DNA of 64,000 nucleotides from Lacihabitans soyangensis (GCF_024343775.1 NZ_RJUF01000182.1:1-64000); one strand, 5' to 3'; counted from the first letter of the stretch, positions 7,788 to 17,155 are shown. The notes: a model not told the origin generated them from the sequence alone. Program-made: numbers and translations.

Positions 7788-9185
7788 ATGAAAAACATTT
7801 TACTCGGGCTATTTTTAGTTTCTCATTCTATTATTTCTTTCGCAAAAGAAAATAATGTAATTGACCCTAAAGCTGATGCCATTTTTACCCAATATTGCTC
7901 TAGTTGTCATGGTGAAAAGATTGAAGCCTTTGTGGATAGGAAATGGAAATATGGTACCTCTAAAACCGAAATAATCAAAACCATCACCACAGGAGCGGTA
8001 GATGCGGGTATGCCTTCTTGGAAAAATACGCTTTCTTCAAAACAAATAGACAATTTAGCTGCCCAAATAGTTAAAAGTCTGGCAAATGTTGATCAATACA
8101 AGTTCTCTTCTAAACCTAAAACAAACGTTTTTCAATCTGGAACGATGACACTAAAGTTGGATACTGTTGCTACAGGATTCGACAGTCCGTGGGGAATTAC
8201 TCAGCTTCCAGACGGTCAGCTTTTAGTAACCGACAGATCCGGTAAACTTTATAAAATTGACCAGAATAAACAGAAAATCGAAATAAAGAATACTCCCAAA
8301 GCTCTTTCAAAAGGACAAGGTGGCTTACTAGATGTGGAGATTCATCCACAATATTCGGCCAACGGTTGGGTATATTTGAGTTACTCCAAATTCAAGGAGG
8401 AAGCTGGATCAACCTGGACGACAACCGCACTCGTAAGAGGGAAAATAGTAGGGGATGAGTTTACAGAGTCAAAAGAAATATTTGAAGCCAACCCTTATAC
8501 CAAAACTACCCATCACTACGGTTCTAGAATTGTTTTTGATGGCAAAGGGTATCTTTATTTGAGTGTGGGCGAAAGAGGAAAGCATTTTGAGTATGCACAG
8601 GGAACCGATAATGACCTAGGTAAAGTGCATAGAATGTATGATGATGGAAGAATTCCAGAGGATAATCCATTTTATGGCAAATCACCTAATAGTCAGACTC
8701 TTTTTACCTATGGCAATAGAAACCCTCAAGGCTTAACACAAAATCCTGTAACAAAAGAAATTTGGGAGCATGAACACGGTCCAAGAGGTGGTGATGAGAT
8801 AAACATTGTAAAGAACGGAGTGAATTATGGCTGGCCTACAATCAGTTACGGGATAAACTATGACGGAAAACCTATTACCAATCTCTCTAAAAAAGAAGGA
8901 ATGGAGCAACCACTTCACTACTATTTGCCCTCTATTGCTCCTTCGGGTATGGCCTTTATTACAGGTGATAAATATCCTGCTTGGAAGGGAAGTCTTGTAA
9001 TTGGTTCTTTAAGGTTTAATTATTTGGAAAGAGTGGTTTTGAAAGATACAAAAGTTATTGAGAACCATAAAGAACTTCTAAATATTGGAAGAATGAGAAG
9101 TGTAAAAATGGGTCAAGATGGTTACATTTACATTGGAGTTGAGAATCCAGGAATGGTTTTCAGGTTGCTTCCTTCGGGCAAGTAA
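7788..9185 (+). CDS. cytochrome c / PQQ-dependent sugar dehydrogenase fusion
   Basis: An exported two-domain redox protein of about 465 residues. A signal peptide (1-19) is followed by a class I cytochrome c domain with heme motif C-S-S-C-H (about 35-39) and axial Met in AGMPSW, then from about residue 118 a six-bladed propeller of the glucose/sorbosone dehydrogenase family (FDSPWGITQLPDGQLLVTDR; HEHGPRGGDEIN; GVNYGWP). It probably oxidises a sugar or related alcohol in the periplasm and passes electrons to its own heme. I took the ATG at 7788, which gives a clean signal peptide, over one six codons upstream. Substrate unknown. Followed by two further exported-looking proteins on the same strand. 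Confidence 0.88.
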   Translation: MKNILLGLFLVSHSIISFAKENNVIDPKADAIFTQYCSSCHGEKIEAFVDRKWKYGTSKTEIIKTITTGAVDAGMPSWKNTLSSKQIDNLAAQIVKSLANVDQYKFSSKPKTNVFQSGTMTLKLDTVATGFDSPWGITQLPDGQLLVTDRSGKLYKIDQNKQKIEIKNTPKALSKGQGGLLDVEIHPQYSANGWVYLSYSKFKEEAGSTWTTTALVRGKIVGDEFTESKEIFEANPYTKTTHHYGSRIVFDGKGYLYLSVGERGKHFEYAQGTDNDLGKVHRMYDDGRIPEDNPFYGKSPNSQTLFTYGNRNPQGLTQNPVTKEIWEHEHGPRGGDEINIVKNGVNYGWPTISYGINYDGKPITNLSKKEGMEQPLHYYLPSIAPSGMAFITGDKYPAWKGSLVIGSLRFNYLERVVLKDTKVIENHKELLNIGRMRSVKMGQDGYIYIGVENPGMVFRLLPSGK

Positions 9186-9250
9186 TTATATTCCTGTGGT
9201 TGGTTTGATTTTTTAGTATGTTTTTAAGTATTTAATTATAAGTTTATTAT

Positions 9251-10192
9251 ATGTTAAAGGTTGTGCTTTTTGTGTCGTTTTTTCTTTCACTATTTATGGT
9301 GGATGATTTTGCGTCTTATACCCAGAATATACCAAATTCTAACGAAAAAATAGAAATGGTAGCCATAAAGGGAGGCAAGTTCTTAATTGGTAGTCCCGAA
9401 ACAGAGCCCTCTCGAAGACAAGACGAAGGGCCGCAAAAAGAAATTGAAATAAGTCCGTTTTGGATGTCAAAATTTGAGACAACTTGGGATACCTATTTGA
9501 TTTTTCAAAATAGGGAACTCGAAACGGAGAAAAATCTTAAAGTAGATGCGATTGCCAGACCTACTAAACCATATGTGGAAATGAGTTTCGGGCAAGGCAA
9601 AAATGGAGGATTTCCGGTATGTAATGTAACGCAATTCGCCGCAAGAGCTTATTGTAAATGGCTTTACCAGACTACAGGTATTTTTTACAGATTACCAACC
9701 GAAGCAGAATGGGAATATGCTGCCAGAGCCGGTACAAATACTCCATTTTATTTTGGAAATAATTCCAAAGAGCTTGGAGAGTATGCGTGGTTTTTCGATA
9801 ATTCGGATGGAGCCTACAAAAAAGTAGGTGGTAAAAAGCCGAATGCTTGGGGATTCTACGATATGTATGGCAACGTGGCAGAGTGGACCTCGGATTTCTA
9901 TGAAGAAAACTACTATGCTAAAGTTTCGGTTAAAGATCCTAGTAATCAAAGGTTTGAGCTGTATCCGCATACCATAAAAGGTGGGCATTGGGACGACGAT
10001 GCTGACATGTTGCGAAGTGCAGCTAGAAGACCGTCAACCCCTCGATTGAAACAACGTGACCCCCAGATACCTAGATCTAAATGGTGGCTAACAGATGCTC
10101 CTTTTTTAGGTTTTCGTATTGTGAGACCTTTGTTGGTACCATCTCAAAAGGAAATTGACGCCTATTTCGCCCTTCCCCCTGTAGACGAGTGA
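9251..10192 (+). CDS. SUMF1/FGE-domain protein lacking the catalytic cysteine pair
   Basis: A 313-residue protein with a hydrophobic N-terminus (about 1-20, signal or anchor) and a C-type-lectin-like formylglycine-generating-enzyme domain: GGKFLIGSPETEPSRRQDEG, FWMSKFETTWDTY, YRLPTEAEWEYAARAG, WGFYDMYGNVAEW and the final GFRIVRP. In true aerobic FGE the C-terminal region carries two redox cysteines; here the equivalent stretch (DMLRSAARRPSTPR) has none, so it is unlikely to modify sulfatases. Similar proteins in this phylum are common and of unknown or structural role. It lies between the sugar dehydrogenase and a Tat-signalled oxidoreductase; a consensus promoter separates it from the latter. 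Confidence 0.85.
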   Translation: MLKVVLFVSFFLSLFMVDDFASYTQNIPNSNEKIEMVAIKGGKFLIGSPETEPSRRQDEGPQKEIEISPFWMSKFETTWDTYLIFQNRELETEKNLKVDAIARPTKPYVEMSFGQGKNGGFPVCNVTQFAARAYCKWLYQTTGIFYRLPTEAEWEYAARAGTNTPFYFGNNSKELGEYAWFFDNSDGAYKKVGGKKPNAWGFYDMYGNVAEWTSDFYEENYYAKVSVKDPSNQRFELYPHTIKGGHWDDDADMLRSAARRPSTPRLKQRDPQIPRSKWWLTDAPFLGFRIVRPLLVPSQKEIDAYFALPPVDE

Positions 10193-10219
10193 AAGTGCGG
10201 GCTTTATTTTCCAGCATAG

Positions 10220-10250
10220 TTTGAAATCCAATTTAAAAAGTCTATTTTCG
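10220..10250 (+). promoter_or_regulatory. promoter of the Gfo/Idh/MocA gene
   Basis: TTTG (10220-10223), a 19-base spacer and TATTTTCG (10243-10250) match the Bacteroidota consensus except for one base in the -7 element. The ATG at 10289 is about 38 bases further on. Confidence 0.7.
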
Positions 10251-10288
10251 ATAAAAAATAAAATTCAACCATTTTAAAAAATATTAAT

Positions 10289-11596
10289 ATGAGCAATTTG
10301 GACAGACGATCCTTCTTAAAAACTTCAAGCATTGCTTCTGGAGCATTGTTAACAGCTGCACCTCAAATGAGTTCTGCTTTTTATGCTTCGGCTGCGGATG
10401 AAATCAAAGTAGCACTGATAGGCTGCGGTGGCAGAGGTACTGGTGCGGCATTTCAGGCTCTCTCAGTGAAAGAAAATGTTACTCTGGTGGCAATGGCAGA
10501 CGCCTTTAAAGATAGAGTAGACAAATGTTACACCTCTTTAATGTCAGATAAAAACCCAAAAGTGAAGGCCAGAGTAAAGGTTGCTGAAGAAAATAAGTTT
10601 GTGGGTTTTGAGGGTTACAAAAAGGCCATAGCCCTGGCCGATGTGGTGATTTTAACTACACCTCCTGGTTTCAGGCCCATACATTTTGAGGAGGCAGTGG
10701 CACAAGGAAAGCACGTTTTCATGGAAAAGCCTGTTGCTACAGATGCTTTAGGAATCAGAAGAGTGTTAAAAGCGGCCGAAGAATCAAAAAAGAAAAACCT
10801 CAAAGTGGTAGTAGGTTTACAAAGACATTATCAGAAGTCTTACCTAGAAACTTACGAAAGGGTCATTAATCAGAAAATGATTGGAGATATTGTGTCGGCT
10901 AGGTGTTATTGGAACAACGATGGTGTTTGGATGGTGAAGCGTGAAAAGGAAATGACCGAAATGGAGTACCAAATGCGTAACTGGTACTATTTTGTTTGGT
11001 TATGTGGTGATCATATCTGTGAGCAACATATACATAACATAGACGTAATAAACTGGTTTAAAGGAGGTCATCCGACGGAGGCAATAGGAATGGGCGGCCG
11101 TGAGGTAAGGAAAGGAAAAGAGTATGGTGAGATATTTGATCACCACTATGTGGAGTTTCAATACGGCGATGGCATGATTCTAAACAGTCAGTGCAGACAT
11201 CAGCCGGGTACGGTTTCCAACGTTTCGGAGCATTTGGTCGGAACTAAAGGTCGTGCCACAGAGGGGAAAATAACTGATATTGCAGGAAACAGCATTTGGA
11301 GGCACCGTGATACTGACGACAAAAATCCTTACCAAGTGGAGCATGATGTATTATTTGATTGCATTGTGAACAACAAACCTATAAATGATGCTGAAAATGG
11401 TGCAATGGCTACCATGACGAGTATATTGGGTAGAATGGCCACCTATTCGGGGCAGAAAGTTAAATGGGAAGATGCACTTAACTCAAATATCAATCTTATG
11501 CCAGATAAGTTTGATTGGAATGCTATGCCAAAAGTACTACCAGACAGCAACGGTTTTTATCCAATTCCTGTACCCGGTAAAGATAAAATCATTTAA
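10289..11596 (+). CDS. Gfo/Idh/MocA family oxidoreductase with Tat-type signal
   Basis: A 435-residue NAD(P)-dependent oxidoreductase. The N-terminus DRRSFLKTSSIASGALL (5-21) is a twin-arginine signal, so folding with cofactor in the cytoplasm and export is likely. The Rossmann motif is KVALIGCGGRGTGAA (about 39-53) and the family EKP motif (HVFMEKPVATD) is near 145. The C-terminal half is the substrate-binding alpha/beta domain; a conserved segment DHICEQHIHNIDVINWF supplies the usual catalytic His. Proteins of this kind in Bacteroidota act on sugars or glycosides, but the substrate cannot be read from sequence. It has its own promoter. Confidence 0.88.
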   Translation: MSNLDRRSFLKTSSIASGALLTAAPQMSSAFYASAADEIKVALIGCGGRGTGAAFQALSVKENVTLVAMADAFKDRVDKCYTSLMSDKNPKVKARVKVAEENKFVGFEGYKKAIALADVVILTTPPGFRPIHFEEAVAQGKHVFMEKPVATDALGIRRVLKAAEESKKKNLKVVVGLQRHYQKSYLETYERVINQKMIGDIVSARCYWNNDGVWMVKREKEMTEMEYQMRNWYYFVWLCGDHICEQHIHNIDVINWFKGGHPTEAIGMGGREVRKGKEYGEIFDHHYVEFQYGDGMILNSQCRHQPGTVSNVSEHLVGTKGRATEGKITDIAGNSIWRHRDTDDKNPYQVEHDVLFDCIVNNKPINDAENGAMATMTSILGRMATYSGQKVKWEDALNSNINLMPDKFDWNAMPKVLPDSNGFYPIPVPGKDKII

Positions 11597-11624
11597 TACT
11601 TTCAGAATTAACACTGATTTTTGA

Positions 11625-12308
11625 ATGAGAAGAATTTCTTTTATTTTTCTAGTAGGCCTTGGCATTACTGGTATTTGCACCAAGTTATTGAAACTCGAAA
11701 CCTATTTCGATATCTTTCTTGGTTTGTTCATACCAATCTTGATGTTTTACTATACGGGAAAAAAAAAGAATGATAATTTAGATCCTGAGTATGCCGTGAT
11801 AGGTGGCTTGGTTTTACTTTTTGTATCTGATATTCTTGAACTTAGTTATTTCAAGAATTTTATATTTAAGGATAAGATTCAAATTGTTCTTCATTTATTG
11901 GTTCAGTTTTTATTTCTAACAGTTTTTAGAAAAGAGGGAGCTATATTAGTGCAGGAATCAAAAGTCGATGTTTTTAAGATTTTTATTCCTGCACTTCTTG
12001 TTTTTTTGATGTTTGGTTATTTCGTTTTTGAAGAAAATGAAATTCTAAACTATTTCTTACTAATTGTTTTTGCTATACAGCTAGCCATATTTTTGATCTT
12101 AACCATGTTCAGGCCTGTCAACAACTATTCTTTTTATTTTGGAGTGGCCGGTGTTAGCTTTCTTTTATTGTACGGGCTATTCTATTTTTTATTTACCTTT
12201 GGACCTCATCATAAAACCTTCTATGACATTAGTTTCAGCTTTTATGTATTTTCACAGGTCTTCCTGATTGAGAGTTTCTCAACAAACGTAAAAACTGAAC
12301 ATGAATAG
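11625..12308 (+). CDS. membrane protein, possibly YhhN-like
   Basis: A 227-residue, strongly hydrophobic protein with about seven or eight predicted membrane segments separated by short loops, and no signal peptide. The pattern of evenly spaced helices with KLLKLET near the N-terminus resembles the YhhN/TMEM86 (lysoplasmalogenase-like) group, but I see no motif that proves it. It overlaps the next gene by 8 bases; the two have similar size, topology and composition and may be diverged duplicates working as a pair. Confidence 0.7.
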   Translation: MRRISFIFLVGLGITGICTKLLKLETYFDIFLGLFIPILMFYYTGKKKNDNLDPEYAVIGGLVLLFVSDILELSYFKNFIFKDKIQIVLHLLVQFLFLTVFRKEGAILVQESKVDVFKIFIPALLVFLMFGYFVFEENEILNYFLLIVFAIQLAIFLILTMFRPVNNYSFYFGVAGVSFLLLYGLFYFLFTFGPHHKTFYDISFSFYVFSQVFLIESFSTNVKTEHE

Positions 12309-13020
12309 GAATCTACTTCTTTTTGGCTCGATAATTTTACTTTTGATCGTCGAGATTTTCCTCTATCGGTTTGGTTATATTTACTTAAACATTCTCTCGA
12401 AATTCTTCATAGCTGCTCTGCTTATTTATTTTTACAAAATGCAGCACGGCGGTAATATTATTTACACCGATAAAATTTTCTTTACAGCTTCTTTTTTTGG
12501 TTTTCTGGGCGAAATAGTCTTTGTATTTCAAAACACCGAAGTTTTGAAGTCTATACTTTTGTTTTTGTATCTTATTGAACACCAGTTGTATATCGTGTTG
12601 CTAAGGTATCCAGGATTTCAGAAAAAGAATATGACCAATTTAGATTTACTTAGAAAAGGCTGGCCATATATACTAACAGCTTTTCTATTTTTCGGTTTCT
12701 TTTTGATGGAAATAGTACCAGATTCAATATTCGTATTGATGATATTTTACGTTTTTCAGTTTGCTATTTTGGGTGCTTATTCTCTTATGCTCAACAATAA
12801 TTTTGAAGGTAAAAAATACATTATTGCGGGCGTGTTTGTGATGGCGGCTACTGACATTATATCGTCTTGGTATGTTTTTCTTGGCGATTTTTGGAATGAT
12901 TATCCAATTATACGAACACTGTATATCGCTTCGAAATTTCTATTGGTATGGGGTTTTGCACTTAATCGCAAAAGAGTCATTTCTGACTCTGTTAATCATT
13001 GGGGAACGGAAGATATATAA
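12301..13020 (+). CDS. membrane protein, YhhN-like
   Basis: A 239-residue polytopic membrane protein with about eight helices. NILSKFFIAALLIYFY (about 30-45) resembles the first conserved helix of YhhN/TMEM86 proteins (K-x-x..LL), and a late segment (YIASKFLLVWGFAL) resembles their last one. Family members in other organisms hydrolyse the vinyl-ether bond of lysoplasmalogens; that activity is not established here. Its start lies inside the end of the previous gene, indicating coupled translation, and its end overlaps a convergent hypothetical gene by 29 bases. Confidence 0.7.
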   Translation: MNRNLLLFGSIILLLIVEIFLYRFGYIYLNILSKFFIAALLIYFYKMQHGGNIIYTDKIFFTASFFGFLGEIVFVFQNTEVLKSILLFLYLIEHQLYIVLLRYPGFQKKNMTNLDLLRKGWPYILTAFLFFGFFLMEIVPDSIFVLMIFYVFQFAILGAYSLMLNNNFEGKKYIIAGVFVMAATDIISSWYVFLGDFWNDYPIIRTLYIASKFLLVWGFALNRKRVISDSVNHWGTEDI

Positions 13021-13396
13021 AACCCGCAAACGCATTGTCTATCACAAAAAGGCAGCAATATTCTTCGGGGTCTTTGTAGTTTTCCTTAAAAAACTCAATC
13101 GATTCTTCTCCTATCATTCCTCTAGTTAAAAACTCTTCCAAATAGCTTGCTTTGTATTCGTAAATGGTCTTGAAATCTTGTTTTTGGAACAAGGTAACGC
13201 CAATTTCAACCGAAGTTTCAGCTAAGACAAAAATAGGATTCTCAGAGTATTTGCGTTTTATTATCTGATAGGCGGCCTCTTTTAAGTGTTCGGATACTTT
13301 TATAAAATCAGAAGAAACCTTCCCCATCAATTTTTGATTGATTTCTGGTGAATTTGCATCATCCATCAATGCGTTTTCGTTACTATGACTTATCAT
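12992..13396 (-). CDS. conserved hypothetical protein
   Basis: A 134-residue soluble protein that I do not assign to a named family. It is acidic to neutral, mixed alpha/beta in appearance, with no signal peptide, membrane segment or metal motif. It follows the alanine dehydrogenase gene on the same strand by 11 bases and so is probably in the tsaE-ald transcription unit. The 29-base tail-to-tail overlap with the membrane protein gene is consistent with both frames being real, because both proteins end in ordinary codons. Confidence 0.6.
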   Translation of the reverse strand: MISHSNENALMDDANSPEINQKLMGKVSSDFIKVSEHLKEAAYQIIKRKYSENPIFVLAETSVEIGVTLFQKQDFKTIYEYKASYLEEFLTRGMIGEESIEFFKENYKDPEEYCCLFVIDNAFAGFIYLPFPND

Positions 13397-13407
13397 CTTT
13401 TATTGAA

Positions 13408-14625
13408 TTAAAATCTGGCCGATAAAATCAGTCCTAGGTCTTTATATTTTAAATTATATCTTTTGGCAAGGTGTAGATTGGTCACACTTCCTTTGTAACA
13501 CACCACACCTTTCATAAACCATTTATTTTGAAAAATCATTTCATTTACTCCTCCCAATCCTTCCGTTTTTATTAGAACTGGTGTGAAAATATTGCTTAAA
13601 GCTATGCTGGCCGTATGAGCAAAACGCGATGCGATGTTTGGCACACAATAGTGAATAACCTCGTGTTTTTTGAAAACAGGTTTGCCATGACTCGTCATCT
13701 CGGAAGTTTCGCAGCAGCCACCTTGGTCAATGGCTACATCAATAATCAACGAATTGGGTTTCATTTGACTCACCATTTCTTCTGTTATTACTTGTGGTGC
13801 CATGCCTATTTCACTTCTTAATGCTCCAATTACCACATCTGCCTCTTTGATGGCTTGACCAAGGTTAACTGAGTCTATTATTGAGGTGAAAATCCTACTC
13901 CCAACGGCATATTGTAATCTCTGCAGTCTGTACAATTGCCTGTCAAATACTTTAATATTGGCTCCCAAACCCAGTGCAGACCTCGTTGCAAATTCACCTA
14001 CTGTTCCTGCTCCGAGTATGACAACATTTGTTGGAGGCACCCCCGTTATACCACCGAGTATTATACCTTTTCCGTTGTTTACACTACTCAAATACTCCGT
14101 TGCAATCAATAATACCGCACTTCCCGCAATTTCGCTCATCGCCCTAATGATAGGAAATTCGCCAACTTTGTCCTCAATAAATTCGAAGGCGATAGCCGTA
14201 ATTTTCTTTTTGTTGAGGTTACTAAAATAGGTTTGATCTAAGGTTGGCAGATTGAGCGTAGAAATTAACGTGGTGTTGGGTTTAATAAAGTCAAACTCTT
14301 CATTTTTAAGAGGTTCTATTTTTAAAATTATGTCATTTTCGAAAATCTCTTTGTGGCTGTAAACTATCTGAGCTCCAGCATTGGCATAATCTACATCGGA
14401 ATAGTTGGCACTTTGACCTGCGAGCGTTTCCACTGAAACCGACATGCCATTTCTTACTAAAATAGCGACGGCATCTGGTGTTAATGCTATGCGTTTCTCA
14501 AATTCAGACGATTCCTTGGGCAAACCTAGGCTTAGATTAAACTGTTTGGCTTGAATCGCGAATGGGGATTCTTTCGGACTAATGGCCGATGCTCTCGCCA
14601 ACTCTTTTAAAGTATCAGTTGCCAT
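13408..14625 (-). CDS. ald: alanine dehydrogenase / NAD(P) transhydrogenase-alpha-like protein
   Basis: A 405-residue member of the AlaDH/PNT family. Residues 30-50 hold the N-terminal motif GLPKESSEFEKRIALTP with the substrate-binding Arg; the Rossmann domain begins at VVILGAGTVGEFATRSAL (about 202-219), and ATCDVAIDQGGC-like sequence (SLIIDVAIDQGGCCETS) marks the conserved C-terminal part of the NAD domain. It should catalyse reversible oxidative deamination of alanine to pyruvate with NAD, in the cytoplasm. It is some 30 residues longer at the N-terminus than typical AlaDH, as is common in Bacteroidota. Starts 1 base after tsaE, in one operon. Confidence 0.85.
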   Translation of the reverse strand: MATDTLKELARASAISPKESPFAIQAKQFNLSLGLPKESSEFEKRIALTPDAVAILVRNGMSVSVETLAGQSANYSDVDYANAGAQIVYSHKEIFENDIILKIEPLKNEEFDFIKPNTTLISTLNLPTLDQTYFSNLNKKKITAIAFEFIEDKVGEFPIIRAMSEIAGSAVLLIATEYLSSVNNGKGIILGGITGVPPTNVVILGAGTVGEFATRSALGLGANIKVFDRQLYRLQRLQYAVGSRIFTSIIDSVNLGQAIKEADVVIGALRSEIGMAPQVITEEMVSQMKPNSLIIDVAIDQGGCCETSEMTSHGKPVFKKHEVIHYCVPNIASRFAHTASIALSNIFTPVLIKTEGLGGVNEMIFQNKWFMKGVVCYKGSVTNLHLAKRYNLKYKDLGLILSARF

Positions 14626-14626
14626 C

Positions 14627-15037
14627 TTAATTAATAGTTTTTACAGAAATATTTCGAGAAAAATTTTGGGCGTGTTCAATCACAATTTCAAGCTTGGGGA
14701 GAGGAATAATACTCTCTATGATTTGCGGCCATTCGACCCAACACATTTTGCCTGAGTCGAGGTATTCTTCAAGTCCAAAGTCTAGAGCTTCCTCTACTGA
14801 TTGCAGTCGATAACAATCAAAGTGAAAAATTTTGTGGTCGTATTCATTAACATACGAAAAAGTAGGACTGCTGATGGGGTCTATAATTCCTAGTTTTTTT
14901 GCCAATATTTTAATCAAAGTTGTTTTGCCAGCACCAAGATTACCCTCAAATGTCCAAATCGGAATTTTACTTCCTATTCGAATAATTTCATCGGCCACCG
15001 CAGACATATCCACTTCTTTGATTTGTAAAAAATTCAA
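14627..15037 (-). CDS. tsaE: tRNA threonylcarbamoyladenosine biosynthesis ATPase TsaE
   Basis: The ATPase subunit of the TsaBDE complex that installs t6A37 on ANN-decoding tRNAs. 136 residues with Walker A GNLGAGKTT (32-40), the TsaE motifs SSPTFSYVNEY (57-67) and HFDCYRL (72-78), and the C-terminal CWVEWP (99-104). Length is typical. First gene of a probable tsaE-ald-hypothetical unit, divergent from the PBP2-rodA pair. Confidence 0.93.
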   Translation of the reverse strand: MNFLQIKEVDMSAVADEIIRIGSKIPIWTFEGNLGAGKTTLIKILAKKLGIIDPISSPTFSYVNEYDHKIFHFDCYRLQSVEEALDFGLEEYLDSGKMCWVEWPQIIESIIPLPKLEIVIEHAQNFSRNISVKTIN

Positions 15038-15053
15038 GCGTTTTAATTTTTTA

Positions 15054-15061
15054 CAAATTTA
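15054..15061 (-). promoter_or_regulatory. possible -7 element for tsaE-ald
   Basis: TAAATTTG on the minus strand matches TAnnTTTG and lies 17 bases before the tsaE start codon. No TTTG is found at the usual -33 position. Confidence 0.4.
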
Positions 15062-15283
15062 ATATTTTTACTTGGACGACTTAAGCTTTTGGATTTTTTT
15101 TGAAGGTATGGTGACTTCTTTATAAATGAAAATGCTAAAAATCAGCTTTTTATCCAAAATTGTAAATTCTTGGTGATTTTGTAAGATTATAACAACATGC
15201 TCAAATATTTTTTATTGATGTTTGTACAAAAATCATCCAAAATTTTCGGAACTTTGGGGTGTAATTTTGTCCTCATTACATTC

Positions 15284-17155
15284 ATGCTCGAAAGTAGAAA
15301 ACCAGTTATTTTAATATTCTTTTATTCTATAGGTATCATCTATATCCTTAGATTATTTTATTTACAAATATTAGACCCCAAGTATCAGTCTTTAGGTGCT
15401 TTGAATTCCATTCGTCGAGAAATAAATATACCACTTCGAGGGCAGATTTATGACAGAAATGGTAAGCTTATTGTGGCCAATGAAGAGGTTTACGACGTAT
15501 ATGTAACCCCCAAGAAAGTTGTAAATTTTGACACCACTTCGTTTTGTAAATTATTTAACATAACAAAAGGGTTTTTAGATAGCACACTTACAGCTGCCAG
15601 AGAGTATTCCAAAGACAGACCCTCTCTCTTTCTGCGTCAACTGACCAAAGAAGAATATGCAAGCGTAGTAGATGCCATGATTCAGTATCCAGGCTTTACC
15701 TTCGAGCAGTCGTTCTTTAGAACTTACCCAGGTAAAACAATGGCAAACGCCTTGGGATATATTGGTGAAATTCCCCAAAAGAAATTTGAGGAACAGGAGG
15801 AAGAATATTACAGAAAAGGAGATTATATTGGTCTTTCGGGTTTAGAAAAATATTACGAGAATGAACTTCGAGGAATTAGGGGCGTGAAGTTTACTTTGAT
15901 GAATGTGAAAGGTGAGGAGAAAGGTCAATACAATGATGGCAAATATGATACTTTAGCAGTTATTGGTCAAAACCTTTACACCTCAATCGATCTAGAACTT
16001 CAACAGTTGGCGGATACGCTGTTTAGAAACAAAGTAGGCTCGGTTGTGGCTATCGATCCTTCCACTGGAGAAATATTGGCCATGGGTTCATACCCAACCT
16101 ATGATCCAAGTTTATTATCAGGTAAGCAATTTTCGAAAAATTACGCAGCACTTAGCCGAAATCCTGATAGACCACTTAACAACCGTGCAATTTCGGCCTT
16201 TTATAGACCCGGTTCAACTTTCAAATTGGTTCAAGCTGCTATAGGTTTAGAAATGGGCGTTATAACGCCAAGAACTTCCTTTGTTGGTTCTCCAACAATG
16301 TTCGCTTATCACAGTGGCACCTATGAGGCAGCCAATCTTTACAACGCAATTGAGAAATCAAGTAATCCATATTTCTATAATGTTTTTAGAAAAATTATAG
16401 CCAATAATAGTGAGACCAGCCCTTTTGCACAAGCTAGGGTAGGTTTAGAGACTTGGGGCGAGATTGTTTCTAAATTTGGATTTGGTAAAAAATTGGGAAT
16501 TGATCTTCCATCAGAAACCAAAGGAGTACTACCAGATGTCAAAAGATATGATAAAGTTTATGGAAAAAATCAGTGGAAATTTTCAAATATCTATTCACTT
16601 AGTATTGGGGAGGGTGAATATGGGGTAAATGTACTTAAACTTGGAAACCTCTGTGCCACATTGGCCAATAGAGGTTATTGGTTAACACCTCATTTGGTTA
16701 GAAGCACTGGAGTTAGTAAGGATAATATCAAGGGCTTCAAAGTAGAAACCCACCGCACCGGCATAAGTCCGAGACACTTTGAAGAAGTAGTGAAGGGTAT
16801 GGGCTTGGTGGTATCTAATGGTACTGGTAGGTCAGCACAAGTTGAAGGAATAGAGGTATGTGGTAAAACCGGAACATCACAAAACAAAAGAGGCAAGGAT
16901 CACGCGATATTCATAGCATTTGCACCAAAATATAAGCCTAAAATCGCCATAGCAGTTGTAGTGGAAAATGGAGGATTTGGTGGCGTGGCCTCAGCTCCAA
17001 TCTGTGGACTTATGATAGAACAATATTTAAAGGGTAAAGTGTCAAGGTTGGCCTACAAAGAACAGGTTTCAAATACCCGCTGGACCACCGTAGCAGCATC
17101 GTCTTCTAGTAAATCTTTAGAACCGAAAAGCACACCTGTAAATACTAAAAACTGA
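15284..17155 (+). CDS. mrdA: penicillin-binding protein 2 (elongasome transpeptidase)
   Basis: Class B transpeptidase that cross-links peptidoglycan during elongation with RodA. About 623 residues from the ATG at 15284 (MLESRKPV), chosen because the membrane anchor (VILIFFYSIGIIYILRLFYL) then lies at the N-terminus as usual; an in-frame ATG 29 codons earlier exists. Dimerisation domain with RGQIYDRNG near 52 and SGLEKYYE near 185; active-site S311-T-F-K314, S359-S-N361 and K528-T-G. Stop codon overlaps the rodA start by one base (TGATG), the classic PBP2-RodA operon. The mreBCD genes often found upstream are not in this window. Confidence 0.95.
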   Translation: MLESRKPVILIFFYSIGIIYILRLFYLQILDPKYQSLGALNSIRREINIPLRGQIYDRNGKLIVANEEVYDVYVTPKKVVNFDTTSFCKLFNITKGFLDSTLTAAREYSKDRPSLFLRQLTKEEYASVVDAMIQYPGFTFEQSFFRTYPGKTMANALGYIGEIPQKKFEEQEEEYYRKGDYIGLSGLEKYYENELRGIRGVKFTLMNVKGEEKGQYNDGKYDTLAVIGQNLYTSIDLELQQLADTLFRNKVGSVVAIDPSTGEILAMGSYPTYDPSLLSGKQFSKNYAALSRNPDRPLNNRAISAFYRPGSTFKLVQAAIGLEMGVITPRTSFVGSPTMFAYHSGTYEAANLYNAIEKSSNPYFYNVFRKIIANNSETSPFAQARVGLETWGEIVSKFGFGKKLGIDLPSETKGVLPDVKRYDKVYGKNQWKFSNIYSLSIGEGEYGVNVLKLGNLCATLANRGYWLTPHLVRSTGVSKDNIKGFKVETHRTGISPRHFEEVVKGMGLVVSNGTGRSAQVEGIEVCGKTGTSQNKRGKDHAIFIAFAPKYKPKIAIAVVVENGGFGGVASAPICGLMIEQYLKGKVSRLAYKEQVSNTRWTTVAASSSSKSLEPKSTPVNTKN

